Positions 27,057-35,646 of a stretch of DNA of 64,000 bases are shown piece by piece. Every line of letters starts with the position of its first letter. Positions within the stretch are counted from its first letter, which is position 1. Source of the DNA: Lachnospiraceae bacterium (GTDB lineage: Bacteria; Bacillota_A; Clostridia; Lachnospirales; Lachnospiraceae). Both the position numbers and the translations under genes were made by a program. The notes under the pieces are model-generated. The model did not search any database, was not told where the DNA came from, and worked only from the letters and a program-made list of their open reading frames with translations. The stretch is from NCBI GenBank assembly GCA_024684065.1, contig JAIKXO010000009.1, positions 6,245 through 70,244 on the forward strand, given 5' to 3'.

Positions 27057-27926
27057 ATGAAATATATATTGATTTTGATCATATTGGCACTGTTAATCCT
27101 GTGCGGGATATATGTATATATTGAAAGCACGGCGCTGAGTGTAGTCCGATACACTATAGCCAGTGATAAGCTGAAGCTTTCCGAGTATGACATTGTTATG
27201 CTTTCGGATCTTCATGAGACTGTCCATGGAAAGGATAACGAAGAGGTTCTGTCCATAATAGACGGGATAGGTCCGGACGCGGTTTTCTTCGCAGGTGACA
27301 TGATCACCGCTTCTGAGAATCATCCGTTAAACTATGAAAAAACTCTTTCCCTGATAAGAAGGATAGCAAAAAAGTATCCTATATATTATGGGATCGGGAA
27401 TCATGAGGAGAAGCTTAAGCGTCCGCCTTATAAAAATATCGATAACTGGAATTATTATACCGGGGAGCTTCAAAAATCAGGTATACATATCCTGCAGAAC
27501 GAGATTGTGAGGATCGAAGAAGCCGGTATCACGGTTTACGGTCTGGACCTGGAATATCAGTATTATCGAAGGCTCCGGGAAAGAAAGATCCCGGAGGGGC
27601 TTCTTAAGGATATCTTCGGCGAGGCAGACCGGGACAGCTTTTCGATACTTATAGCCCATTTTCCCGACCAGTTTGAGAGCTATGCGGCCTGGGAGCCGGA
27701 TCTCGTGCTGTCGGGGCATGTTCACGGCGGGATCATAAGGGTGCCGTTTTTAGGCGGGCTTATTTCTCCCCAGCTTAAGCTTTTCCCGAAATACGATTCC
27801 GGAGAATTCATGATAGGGAAAACCAGGATGATAATAAGCAGGGGGACCGGATCACATTCGGTGCCCATAAGAATAAACAACAGGGCGGAGATAACGCACA
27901 TAAGGTTAATTGCCGAAACGGTATAA
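27057..27926 (+). CDS. Membrane-anchored metallophosphoesterase
   Basis: 289 aa. One N-terminal membrane segment (residues 1-~22) anchors a calcineurin-like phosphoesterase domain. Two-metal-site motifs are complete: SDLHE (~51-55), GDMIT (~81-85), GNHEEK (~118-123) and GHVHGG (~220-225), resembling the YaeI/YkuE group. Those proteins act on phospholipid-type or unknown phosphoesters at the membrane. AAGGGTG ribosome site. Leads into scpA after 70 bp containing a small GTAAAC/GTTTAC hairpin. Confidence 0.88.
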   Translation: MKYILILIILALLILCGIYVYIESTALSVVRYTIASDKLKLSEYDIVMLSDLHETVHGKDNEEVLSIIDGIGPDAVFFAGDMITASENHPLNYEKTLSLIRRIAKKYPIYYGIGNHEEKLKRPPYKNIDNWNYYTGELQKSGIHILQNEIVRIEEAGITVYGLDLEYQYYRRLRERKIPEGLLKDIFGEADRDSFSILIAHFPDQFESYAAWEPDLVLSGHVHGGIIRVPFLGGLISPQLKLFPKYDSGEFMIGKTRMIISRGTGSHSVPIRINNRAEITHIRLIAETV

Positions 27927-27996
27927 TTATAGTAAACGCGGTATAGAGTTTACGTTAACCGTAAAATAATGATCAGAAAGTTTTTTGAGGGGAATT

Positions 27997-28749
27997 ATGA
28001 GCTTAAACGTAAAACTTGAGGTTTTTGAGGGTCCGCTTGACCTGCTGCTTCATCTGATAGAGAAAAACAAGGTGGATATATACGATATTCCGATAGCGCT
28101 GATAACCGAGCAGTACCTGGATTATATTAAGCTTATGCAGAGGGAGGACATGGAGCTTATGAGTGAGTTCCTTGTTATGGCCGCGACCCTACTTGATATT
28201 AAATGCAGGATGCTTCTTCCGAAGGAGGTAAATGAGGAAGGAGAGGAAGAGGATCCGAGGGCTGAGCTCGTGGAGCGCCTGATAGAGTATAAAATGTGCA
28301 AATATATGTCCGCGGAGCTTAAAGACAGACAGATAGACGCGTTTAAGAGCTTAGTGAAGAAGCCGACGCTTCCGGAAGAGATCTTAAACTATGATGAGCC
28401 TATAGATTATGCCAGGCTGGTAGGGGATACCGATCTCTACAAGCTTAATCAGATATTCAAATCAATAATGAAGAGACAGTCTGATAAGATCGATCCCATA
28501 AGAAGCCGCTTCGGAAAGATAGAGAAGGATGAGATAAATATCGAGGCGAGGACGGCGGAGATAGGAGAGTATATAAGATTTCATAAATCCTTCAGCTTCA
28601 GGGAGCTTTTGGAGAACCAGAGCTCCAGGATGGATATAGTCGTAACCTTCCTTGTGATCCTCGAACTCATGAAGACCGGGGATATCAGGATATCCCAGGA
28701 GGAACTGTTCGATGATATAACCATCATCTCGAACGTAACAGCTGCATAA
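27997..28749 (+). CDS. scpA: Segregation and condensation protein A
   Basis: 250 aa. The kleisin subunit of bacterial condensin; bridges SMC heads for chromosome segregation with ScpB. N-terminal LEVFEGPLDLLLHLIEKNKVDIYDIPI is diagnostic. The middle is charged and the C-terminus is a winged-helix-like helical domain (VTFLVILELMKTGDIRISQEELFDDI). ATG 27997 has GAGGGG upstream; a TTG at 27985 is in frame but less likely. Followed by scpB, as usual. Confidence 0.96.
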   Translation: MSLNVKLEVFEGPLDLLLHLIEKNKVDIYDIPIALITEQYLDYIKLMQREDMELMSEFLVMAATLLDIKCRMLLPKEVNEEGEEEDPRAELVERLIEYKMCKYMSAELKDRQIDAFKSLVKKPTLPEEILNYDEPIDYARLVGDTDLYKLNQIFKSIMKRQSDKIDPIRSRFGKIEKDEINIEARTAEIGEYIRFHKSFSFRELLENQSSRMDIVVTFLVILELMKTGDIRISQEELFDDITIISNVTAA

Positions 28750-28803
28750 CAATGTTACATGTTTTCGGCAATCATATAAAATGATCTGTCTGGCGGGGGA
28801 AAA

Positions 28804-29574
28804 GTGGATAAGGAAATTAAAGATAAAGAAACTATAGATAAAGAAACTATAGATATAGAAACTATAGATATAGAAACTATAGATAAAGAAATTATAGATA
28901 AGAAAATTACTGATAAAGAGATATCAGATAAAGAAATACCGGAAAATACAGGGGAAGAGCCTGAGAATAAAGATGATGAAAAGGCGGAAGTAAAGCCTGC
29001 CAGGATAAAATATCCCGAAGCGGTTATTGAGGCTGTGCTTTTTTCCATGGGGAATTCCGTCGAGTATAAGAAACTTTCCGAAGTCCTAGGAACCGGTCTT
29101 TCAGAAACCAAAGATCTTGTAAGCGCTCTTAAGGCCAGATATGACAGGGATCCCAAAAGAGGCATTACGATAATGGAACTGGATGAAAGCGTCCAGATGT
29201 GCTCAAAGATGAACATGTACGAGCATCTCCTGAAGATCGCAAGGATCCCGAAAAAGTATGAGCTTACGGAGGCGGTTCTTGAAACGCTGTCGATCGTAGC
29301 CTATAAACAGCCTATCACAAGGATAGAGATCGAGAAGATCAGGGGAGTGAACTCCGATAAATCCATCAATAAGCTCGTTGAATACGGGCTGATAGAGGAA
29401 CTGGGACGGCTTCCGGCTCCGGGACGGCCGCTGTTGTTCGGAACGACTGAGGAATTTTTAAGGAGCTTCGGAGTCAAATCTATAGAGGAGCTTCCGGCCG
29501 CCACTCCCGAAAAAGTCGAGGAGATGAAGAAGGAGGCTGAAGAGGAAGCCGCGTCCGTATACGTGGATGTCTGA
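28804..29574 (+). CDS. scpB: Segregation and condensation protein B with a repetitive N-terminal extension
   Basis: 256 aa with a GTG start behind GGGGG. Residues ~70-240 are the ScpB double winged-helix: AVIEAVLFSMGNSVEYKKLSEVL, SIVAYKQPITRIEIEKIRGVNSD and LGRLPAPGRPLLFGTTEEFL. It dimerises and binds ScpA in the SMC complex. The first ~45 residues are unusual: a 5-residue repeat of the type IDKET/IDIET built from a degenerate 15-bp tandem DNA repeat (28821-28930), then an acidic linker. Such repeats expand and contract easily. No GTG-free alternative start with a ribosome site is present in the repeat. Confidence 0.94.
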   Translation: MDKEIKDKETIDKETIDIETIDIETIDKEIIDKKITDKEISDKEIPENTGEEPENKDDEKAEVKPARIKYPEAVIEAVLFSMGNSVEYKKLSEVLGTGLSETKDLVSALKARYDRDPKRGITIMELDESVQMCSKMNMYEHLLKIARIPKKYELTEAVLETLSIVAYKQPITRIEIEKIRGVNSDKSINKLVEYGLIEELGRLPAPGRPLLFGTTEEFLRSFGVKSIEELPAATPEKVEEMKKEAEEEAASVYVDV

Positions 29575-29631
29575 GGTTATTGAATTTCCTGTGAAAATCA
29601 ATAATCTATACTATATTTATCAGATTTTATG

Positions 29632-29640
29632 TGTTATAAT
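29632..29640 (+). promoter_or_regulatory. Extended -10 promoter of the decarboxylase operon
   Basis: TGTTATAAT is an extended -10 element; no strong -35 box is present. The predicted ~90-nt leader ends at a GGAGGGCT site before 29739. Confidence 0.5.
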
Positions 29641-29738
29641 CAACGATAGCGCATTTAAGGCTAACTTTAATTTTTACGTTCGGGATGTTCGGACGGACAA
29701 TATAAGGTTCTAAAAAACTAATGGAGGGCTGAAACAAA

Positions 29739-31163
29739 ATGAGTAACACTTCCAAGGCGAGTGCAAGAATCAATTCTTTGCTCGATGAAAACAGTTTTGT
29801 TGAAATCGGCGCGCTTGTTAGAGCAAGGGCTACCGATTTCAATCTGGATCCGAAAGATGCCCCTGCAGACGGTGTGGTTACCGGTTATGGACAGATCGAA
29901 GGAAAGCTTGTCTATGTTTATAGCCAGGACTCATCTGTTCTGGGCGGGTCGATCGGTGAGATGCATGCGAAGAAGATCGCAGAGCTCTATGAGCTTGCGA
30001 TAAAGGTCGGTGCCCCGGTTATAGGTCTTATTGATTCGAGCGGGCTGAGACTTCAGGAAGGCTGCGATTCACTTAATGCTTTCGGACAGATCTACAGACA
30101 GCAGGCTCTGGCATCCGGTGTGATCCCGCAGATAAGCGCGATATTCGGCAACTGCGGCGGGGGGCTCGCACTTTTCCCCACACTTACGGATTTTACCTTC
30201 ATGGAGAAAAAAGCCAGGCTGTTCGTTAATTCGCCGAATGCTCTTTCCGAGAACTATGAGGCGAAAAAAGACACTGCAAGTGCCGATTTCCAGAGCAAAG
30301 AAGCAGGGATCGTGGATGCCGTCGCGGATGAGGCGGAGATCTATGCAAAGATCAGGGAGCTTATCTCAATCCTTCCTTCAAATAACGGTGATTTCGGCTT
30401 TGATGATTCCGATGATGACGCAAACAGGCTTGTTGAGGATATCGAGGCCTGCAGGGAGGACTCGGCGGCGCTTCTTTCACGCATTTCCGATGATTATTCC
30501 TTCTGTGAGGTCAAGGCGGATACGGCAAAGGAGATGGTGGCCGGCTTTATCAGGCTTGGCGGCCTGACGATCGGTGCCATAGCAAACAGGACTGCCGTAT
30601 TTGATGATGAAGGAAAGACTTCCGAAAAATATGAGCCCGTACTCACTGCCGAAGGATGCTATAAGGCGGCGGACTTTGTCAATTTCTGCAACGCCTTTGA
30701 TATTCCCGTGCTGACAGTTACCAATGTTAAAGGGTATGAAGCGACCGTCAGTTCGGAAAGGAAGATAGCAACGGCTGCGGCGAAGCTTGTCTATGCCCTC
30801 GCAAACGCGGATGTAGCCAAGGTTAACCTTATAACCGGAGAAGCTTACGGAAGCGCTTATGTTGCCATGAATTCAAAGGCACTCGGCGCGGATATGACCT
30901 TTGCCTGGAAGGATGCGTCTGTTGGAATGATGGATGCGGATATGGCTGCAAAGATCATGTATGCGGGCGAAAAGCCGGATGTTTTGAAGGAGAAGGCTTC
31001 CGAGTATAAAAAGCTTCAGACGAGCGTGGATTCCGCGGCTCAGAGAGGCTATGTAGATACCATTATAGATGCACCTTCTACCAGGAAGTATCTCATAGGT
31101 GCTTTTGATATGCTTTTTTCCAAGAGAGAGGGACGTCCCGAGAAGAAGCACGGAACAATCTAG
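29739..31163 (+). CDS. Biotin-dependent carboxyltransferase (MmdA/PccB-like)
   Basis: 474 aa. Two crotonase-like halves of the acyl-CoA carboxyltransferase fold: N half with GYGQIEGKLVYVYSQD and GGSIGEMHAKKI, plus oxyanion-type GNCGGGLALFP near 142; C half with VTNVKGYEATVSSERKIATAAAKLVYALANADVAKV and GEAYGSAYVAMNSK. In Na+-pumping decarboxylases this subunit moves CO2 from a carboxylated acyl-CoA (for example methylmalonyl-CoA) to biotin. It is shorter than PccB (~510 aa). First gene of an operon with an OadG-like protein, biotin carrier, beta subunit and an OadA-type carboxyltransferase. Exact acyl-CoA substrate not decided. Confidence 0.88.
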   Translation: MSNTSKASARINSLLDENSFVEIGALVRARATDFNLDPKDAPADGVVTGYGQIEGKLVYVYSQDSSVLGGSIGEMHAKKIAELYELAIKVGAPVIGLIDSSGLRLQEGCDSLNAFGQIYRQQALASGVIPQISAIFGNCGGGLALFPTLTDFTFMEKKARLFVNSPNALSENYEAKKDTASADFQSKEAGIVDAVADEAEIYAKIRELISILPSNNGDFGFDDSDDDANRLVEDIEACREDSAALLSRISDDYSFCEVKADTAKEMVAGFIRLGGLTIGAIANRTAVFDDEGKTSEKYEPVLTAEGCYKAADFVNFCNAFDIPVLTVTNVKGYEATVSSERKIATAAAKLVYALANADVAKVNLITGEAYGSAYVAMNSKALGADMTFAWKDASVGMMDADMAAKIMYAGEKPDVLKEKASEYKKLQTSVDSAAQRGYVDTIIDAPSTRKYLIGAFDMLFSKREGRPEKKHGTI

Positions 31164-31187
31164 GAAAGGATATGGTGAACACGTAAT

Positions 31188-31970
31188 ATGAAGAAGATCA
31201 CATTATTATTATGTTTTGTTATATGCCTTTTAGGATTGCAGGCCTGCGCGCCGGAAAAGCCGGTAGATGAGAGTACCGCTTCGATCCTTCAGAATATGTC
31301 GGCATCTATAATCGAGGGAGCCTTTGCCCCTCTTGATGCAGCACAGACCAAGCAGCTGACCGATATGGGCCCCGAATATATCGAGTTTGTATTTGAAAAC
31401 GCGATGGGTATGCAGGTCGAAGGAAACGGTATGGTTTCCGGCTTCAATTCCTGGACAAGGGGAATGGAAGAGATAGGTCCCTATAAGGAGATAACCGGAT
31501 ACGACGTAAGATACAATTCCAAAGGCACAGGCTTTATCGTCAACGCCAGTATTTCCGGAGAGAAGGGTACCGGCGTGGTTGAGCTCACAATAAAGGATGA
31601 TCTTAATCACACCGTAGAAAGCGCCGCGCTCAACGTGGATTATACTTTCGGACAGAAGATGCAGAGGGCCGGGCTCAATACTCTTCTGGGCATGGGTACG
31701 GTATTCGTCGTACTGATAATCATCATGCTTGTTATTTACTGCTTTAACTTTATCCCGAAGATCCAGGAGATCTTTGCAAAGGAAACGCCCGAAGAGATTA
31801 TCGCGTCCGTTCCCGTAAGCGGGCCTGCTGTCACGGAAGAGGTTACAGAGGACGAAACCGATGATGACGAGCTGATAGCCGTTATTTCGGCTGCCATAGC
31901 GGCATATGAAAGCGAATCCGTAAGCGTCAGCCCTGATGGTTACGTAGTAAGAAGCATAAGAAGAAGATAG
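31188..31970 (+). CDS. OadG-like decarboxylase gamma subunit with an N-terminal lipoprotein domain
   Basis: 260 aa. Begins with a lipoprotein signal (LLGLQAC, Cys at ~21), then ~135 residues of a small extracytoplasmic domain. One membrane helix follows (LNTLLGMGTVFVVLIIIMLVIYCF, split here for length: ~163-186), then an acidic cytosolic tail ending in an Arg-rich YVVRSIRRR. The helix and its GMGTVFV lead-in match OadG, the small subunit that assembles Na+-pumping decarboxylases. Classical OadG is ~85 aa, so the exported domain is an addition. Lies between carboxyltransferase and biotin-carrier genes. Confidence 0.8.
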   Translation: MKKITLLLCFVICLLGLQACAPEKPVDESTASILQNMSASIIEGAFAPLDAAQTKQLTDMGPEYIEFVFENAMGMQVEGNGMVSGFNSWTRGMEEIGPYKEITGYDVRYNSKGTGFIVNASISGEKGTGVVELTIKDDLNHTVESAALNVDYTFGQKMQRAGLNTLLGMGTVFVVLIIIMLVIYCFNFIPKIQEIFAKETPEEIIASVPVSGPAVTEEVTEDETDDDELIAVISAAIAAYESESVSVSPDGYVVRSIRRR

Positions 31971-32024
31971 ATTAATACAGTTTGGATCTATAAGAATAAA
32001 TCTATATTTCAGGAGGAAATAATA

Positions 32025-32402
32025 ATGAAGAATTATACAATTACCGTAAATGGCAACGTATATGATGTTACCGTAGAGGAAGGTTCAGGTTCCGGCGCTG
32101 CGGCCGCTCCGGCACCTAAGAAGGCAGCCCCGAAGGCTCCTGCAGCAGCTCCCGCTCCGGCAGCGCCCAAGGCTTCAGGCGGCGCAGGATCTGTAAAGAT
32201 CACCGCAGGCGCGGCAGGAAAGGTGTTTAAGATCGAGGCTCCCGCAGGTACTTCCGTAAAGACAGGTGAGCCGGTTGTGATCATAGAAGCCATGAAGATG
32301 GAAATTCCCGTAGTTGCTCCTCAGGACGGTGTAGTTGCCAGCATTGACGTTGCGGTAGGCGATCCGGTAGAGGCAGGGGCAGTTCTTGCTACGATGAATT
32401 AA
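32025..32402 (+). CDS. Biotin carrier protein of the decarboxylase
   Basis: 125 aa. N-terminal strand region, then an Ala/Pro-rich flexible linker (~24-52), then a biotinyl domain with the EAMKMEI motif; Lys91 is the biotinylated residue. The linker lets biotin swing between carboxyltransferase and membrane beta subunit. AGGAGG site. Very similar in layout to MmdC and to glutaconyl-CoA decarboxylase gamma. Confidence 0.95.
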   Translation: MKNYTITVNGNVYDVTVEEGSGSGAAAAPAPKKAAPKAPAAAPAPAAPKASGGAGSVKITAGAAGKVFKIEAPAGTSVKTGEPVVIIEAMKMEIPVVAPQDGVVASIDVAVGDPVEAGAVLATMN

Positions 32403-32447
32403 AGCCGGTTTAAACAGGACAGAGTTTCAGGACCAAACTCGTTATTG

Positions 32448-32471
32448 CCGGAATATCTGCTGATATTCCGG
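32448..32471 (+). other. Intergenic hairpin between biotin carrier and beta subunit
   Basis: Perfect 10-bp stem CCGGAATATC-TGCT-GATATTCCGG, preceded by a smaller GAGTTT/AAACTC stem (32422-32440). No T-run. Likely an mRNA-stability or processing element adjusting subunit ratios (inference). Confidence 0.5.
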
Positions 32472-32525
32472 ACCCTCTGAGTTTAACAGATTAAATTCGG
32501 AGTATAATTTGCCAGGAGGTTTAAA

Positions 32526-33677
32526 ATGTCATATATTGGTGAGACTTTGGGAAATCTCATACATCAAACGGCTTTCTTCGGGCTTACCTTCGGTAATTTC
32601 ATAATGATCGTCGTTGCGTGTGTTTTCCTGTATTTAGCGATCGCAAAAGAATACGAGCCTTTGCTGCTTCTTCCGATATCGTTTGGCATGCTGCTTGTCA
32701 ATATTTATCCTGACATCATGCTTTCCATCGAAGAATCAACAAACGGCGTAGGAGGCCTGCTGCATTACTTCTATCTGATGGATGAATGGGCTATACTGCC
32801 TTCTCTGATTTTCATGGGTGTAGGAGCGATGACGGACTTCGGTCCCCTGATCGCAAACCCCAAGAGCTTTCTTCTGGGCGCGGCTGCCCAGTTCGGAATA
32901 TTCGCCGCTTATTTCGGCGCGATAGGATTGGGATTTAATGACAAAGCAGCTGCCGCGATCTCGATCATCGGCGGAGCTGACGGGCCTACATCGATCTTTC
33001 TGGCCGGAAAGCTCGGCCAGACGGCTCTGCTCGGCCCCATAGCGGTTGCGGCATATTCCTATATGTCCTTAGTCCCTATCATTCAGCCGCCTATCATGAA
33101 GCTCTTTACGACCGAAAAGGAAAGAAAGATAAAAATGGAACAGCTGCGTCCCGTTTCCAAGCTTGAGAAGATCCTGTTCCCTATTATAGTAACAATAGTT
33201 GTATGTCTTATCCTTCCTACAACGGCACCGCTCGTTGGCATGCTGATGCTCGGAAATCTCTTCAGGGAGTCAGGCGTAGTAAGACAGCTGACTGAGACTG
33301 CAAGCAATGCTCTTATGTATATAGTCGTTATCATTCTCGGAACTTCCGTGGGCGCTACGACCAGCGCCGAGGCTTTCTTAAATATTGCAACGTTAAAGAT
33401 CGTCGTTCTCGGACTTATAGCCTTTGCCTTCGGAACTGCGGCCGGCGTGCTGTTTGGAAAGCTGATGTGCGTGGCCACTCACGGGAAGGTAAACCCGCTT
33501 ATCGGTTCTGCCGGCGTTTCAGCCGTGCCGATGGCCGCCAGGGTTTCTCAGAAGGTCGGTGCGGAAGCGGATCCCACAAACTTCCTGCTCATGCATGCCA
33601 TGGGGCCCAATGTGGCCGGAGTTATCGGAACCGCGGTCGCGGCCGGAACGTTCATGGCGATATTCGGAGTATTCTGA
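32526..33677 (+). CDS. oadB: Na+-translocating decarboxylase beta subunit
   Basis: 383 aa, about ten membrane helices. Decarboxylates carboxybiotin and exports Na+. Family motifs: [18 protein letters not shown] near 98, the [17 protein letters not shown] signature near 148 with the essential Asp, [12 protein letters not shown] near 276, and [11 protein letters not shown] plus [21 protein letters not shown] at the end. AGGAGG start site. Shared by whichever carboxyltransferase loads biotin; genes for two kinds flank it in this operon. Confidence 0.96.
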   Translation: MSYIGETLGNLIHQTAFFGLTFGNFIMIVVACVFLYLAIAKEYEPLLLLPISFGMLLVNIYPDIMLSIEESTNGVGGLLHYFYLMDEWAILPSLIFMGVGAMTDFGPLIANPKSFLLGAAAQFGIFAAYFGAIGLGFNDKAAAAISIIGGADGPTSIFLAGKLGQTALLGPIAVAAYSYMSLVPIIQPPIMKLFTTEKERKIKMEQLRPVSKLEKILFPIIVTIVVCLILPTTAPLVGMLMLGNLFRESGVVRQLTETASNALMYIVVIILGTSVGATTSAEAFLNIATLKIVVLGLIAFAFGTAAGVLFGKLMCVATHGKVNPLIGSAGVSAVPMAARVSQKVGAEADPTNFLLMHAMGPNVAGVIGTAVAAGTFMAIFGVF

Positions 33678-33700
33678 TACCGCAGATCTTACAGGGAAAT

Positions 33701-33776
33701 GATTCGATCCGTGGATCGAATCGGCATGAATTTCAGTTCGTGCCAAGGCACGCGATTTGCCTTGCAAATCGGTGCC
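33701..33776. repeat. Palindromic mosaic element with three hairpins
   Basis: GATTCGATCC-GT-GGATCGAATC (33701-33722), GGCATGAA/TTCGTGCC (33723-33744) and GGCACGCGATTTGC/GCAAATCGGTGCC (33747-33776, one bulge). The third shares TTTGC.TTGCA.ATCGGTGC with 35571-35590. It separates oadB from the OadA-type gene by 267 bp and could limit or uncouple expression of the latter. Nothing else is recognised in the gap except the GGAGG site before 33945. Confidence 0.6.
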
Positions 33777-33944
33777 GTATTACAGCGGACGAATCGTATC
33801 CGTTCTCTATACAAATAATGGGCACGGGTTCTGCCGGGGAAGATACCGTTTAACCGGTCGAAATCCGGCACAGGAGACGAGTTTTAAGGCTCAGGCCTGA
33901 TTCGTTTCCCACACACAATAAATAATATAAACGGAGGAATAATA

Positions 33945-35372
33945 ATGGCTGAAATAGAAAAGAAACCCATAAAGATTACCGAGACCATTCTTCGTGATGC
34001 TCATCAGTCGCTTATAGCCACAAGAATGCCGACCGAAAAGATGCTGCCGATCCTCGATAAGCTTGACAAGGTCGGATATCATTCTTTGGAGTGCTGGGGA
34101 GGCGCAACCTTTGACGCTTCGCTTCGTTTCCTCAAAGAGGATCCGTGGGACAGGCTCAGGAAGATCAGGGATGGCGTAAAGAATACAAAGCTCCAGATGC
34201 TTTTCAGGGGTCAGAATATCTTAGGTTATCGTCCCTATGCCGATGATGTGGTTGAATATTTCGTACAGAAATCTATCGCAAACGGTATAGATATCATAAG
34301 GATCTTTGACTGCCTTAACGATCTTAGAAATCTCCAGGCCACAGTTAATGCCACAATCAAGGAAAAAGAGCAGTCGGGAAAAGGGCATGCACAGATCGCA
34401 CTGTCCTATACGCTGGGTGAGGCTTATACCCTTGAATACTGGATGGATACCGCAAAGAGGATCGAGGAGATGGGAGCCGATTCCATCTGTATTAAGGACA
34501 TGGCCGGACTTTTAGTACCTTATAAAGCCCAGGAGCTGATCACAGCAATGAAGAGATCGACGAAGCTTCCTATACAGCTTCATACGCACTATACATCAGG
34601 TGTGGCTTCCATGACCTACTTAAAGGCTGTAGAAGCAGGAGTGGATGTTATTGATACGGCTATGTCACCGTTTGCGCTCGGAACCTCCCAGCCGGCAACA
34701 GAGGTTATGGTTGAGACCTTCAAGGGGACTCCTTACGATACAGGCTTCGATCAGAATCTTTTAGCCGAGATAGCCGATTACTTCAGGCCCTACAGAGAGG
34801 AATGCATAGAAAGCGGCCTTATGAGCACAAAGGTGCTTGGCGTCAATATCAAGACCCTTCTGTATCAGGTTCCCGGCGGAATGCTTTCGAATATGGTATC
34901 ACAGCTTAAGGAACAGAATGCGGAGGATAAGTATGATGAGGTTCTTAAGGAGATCCCGAGGGTCAGAAAGGATCTCGGCGAGCCGCCTCTTGTAACTCCT
35001 TCTTCACAGATCGTCGGAACTCAGGCTGTGTTTAACGTTCTTATGGGCGAACGCTATAAGATGGCGACGAAAGAGACGAAGGCTGTTCTTCGCGGTGAAT
35101 ACGGCCAGACAGTTAAGCCCATGAGCCAGGAGGTTATCGATAAGGTAATACCCGGTGAGGAGAGGATAACCTGCAGGCCTGCGGACCTTATCCCGAACGA
35201 GCTGTCAACGCTTGAAGAGGAGATGAAGCAGTATAAGCAGCAGGATGAGGATGTACTGTCCTATGCACTGTTCCCTCAGGTTGCCACAGATTTCTTTAAA
35301 TACCGCGAGGCCCAGCAGACCGGTATCGATGCATCAAAAGCGGATACCGAGAACGGAGCTTATCCGGTCTGA
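33945..35372 (+). CDS. Oxaloacetate decarboxylase alpha / PycB-type carboxyltransferase
   Basis: 475 aa. TIM-barrel carboxyltransferase: TILRDAHQSLIATRM (metal-binding Asp, residues ~12-26), ECWGGATFDASLRFL, RGQNILGYRPYADDVV, SICIKDMAGLL (active-site Lys) and LHTHYTSGVASM (metal-binding His pair). The PYC-OADA conserved domain follows, and the protein stops without a biotinyl domain; the separate carrier at 32025 fills that role. It transfers CO2 between oxaloacetate and biotin. With oadB it gives a Na+-pumping oxaloacetate decarboxylase; it could also serve a pyruvate carboxylase if a PycA exists elsewhere. Confidence 0.94.
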   Translation: MAEIEKKPIKITETILRDAHQSLIATRMPTEKMLPILDKLDKVGYHSLECWGGATFDASLRFLKEDPWDRLRKIRDGVKNTKLQMLFRGQNILGYRPYADDVVEYFVQKSIANGIDIIRIFDCLNDLRNLQATVNATIKEKEQSGKGHAQIALSYTLGEAYTLEYWMDTAKRIEEMGADSICIKDMAGLLVPYKAQELITAMKRSTKLPIQLHTHYTSGVASMTYLKAVEAGVDVIDTAMSPFALGTSQPATEVMVETFKGTPYDTGFDQNLLAEIADYFRPYREECIESGLMSTKVLGVNIKTLLYQVPGGMLSNMVSQLKEQNAEDKYDEVLKEIPRVRKDLGEPPLVTPSSQIVGTQAVFNVLMGERYKMATKETKAVLRGEYGQTVKPMSQEVIDKVIPGEERITCRPADLIPNELSTLEEEMKQYKQQDEDVLSYALFPQVATDFFKYREAQQTGIDASKADTENGAYPV

Positions 35373-35418
35373 TAAAAACACCGATCTGCAGATCAGTGCA
35401 GAATATTGTTTTATAAAA

Positions 35419-35449
35419 GCCGCGGCGCGATTTTCGCCGCGGTTTTTTT
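35419..35449 (+). terminator. Intrinsic terminator of the decarboxylase operon
   Basis: GC-rich perfect stem CCGCGGCG/CGCCGCGG with a 7-nt loop, followed by seven T (35443-35449). Confidence 0.9.
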
Positions 35450-35513
35450 GAGCGATCAGGTATCCTGCTCATGATTTTTGACAAAAAGATTCTTTTTATC
35501 TGTTTCTTTTTGC

Positions 35514-35530
35514 ATAACATGTGTTATAAT
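35514..35530 (+). promoter_or_regulatory. -10 box overlapped by a palindrome, likely tetR autoregulation site
   Basis: TATAAT at 35525-35530 overlaps an inverted repeat ATAACA-TG-TGTTAT (35514-35527). TetR regulators usually bind such palindromes over their own promoter. No clear -35 box. Confidence 0.5.
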
Positions 35531-35538
35531 GTAAGTCG

Positions 35539-35611
35539 GGCACAAACAGAAGTCCGTGCCTAAGCCCCGGTTTGCTTTGCAGATCGGTGCGAAAAGAAAG
35601 TTTGTCTTTTC
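35539..35611. repeat. Hairpin modules in the tetR leader
   Basis: GGCAC/GTGCC stem near 35539-35561, then TTTGCTTTGCAGATCGGTGC, related to the third hairpin at 33747-33776, then GAAAAGA/TCTTTTC (35591-35611). Part of the same palindromic family, here transcribed as leader RNA. Confidence 0.45.
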
Positions 35612-35646
35612 AAAATCTATGTGACTATCCAAGCAGAGGTGTGTTT

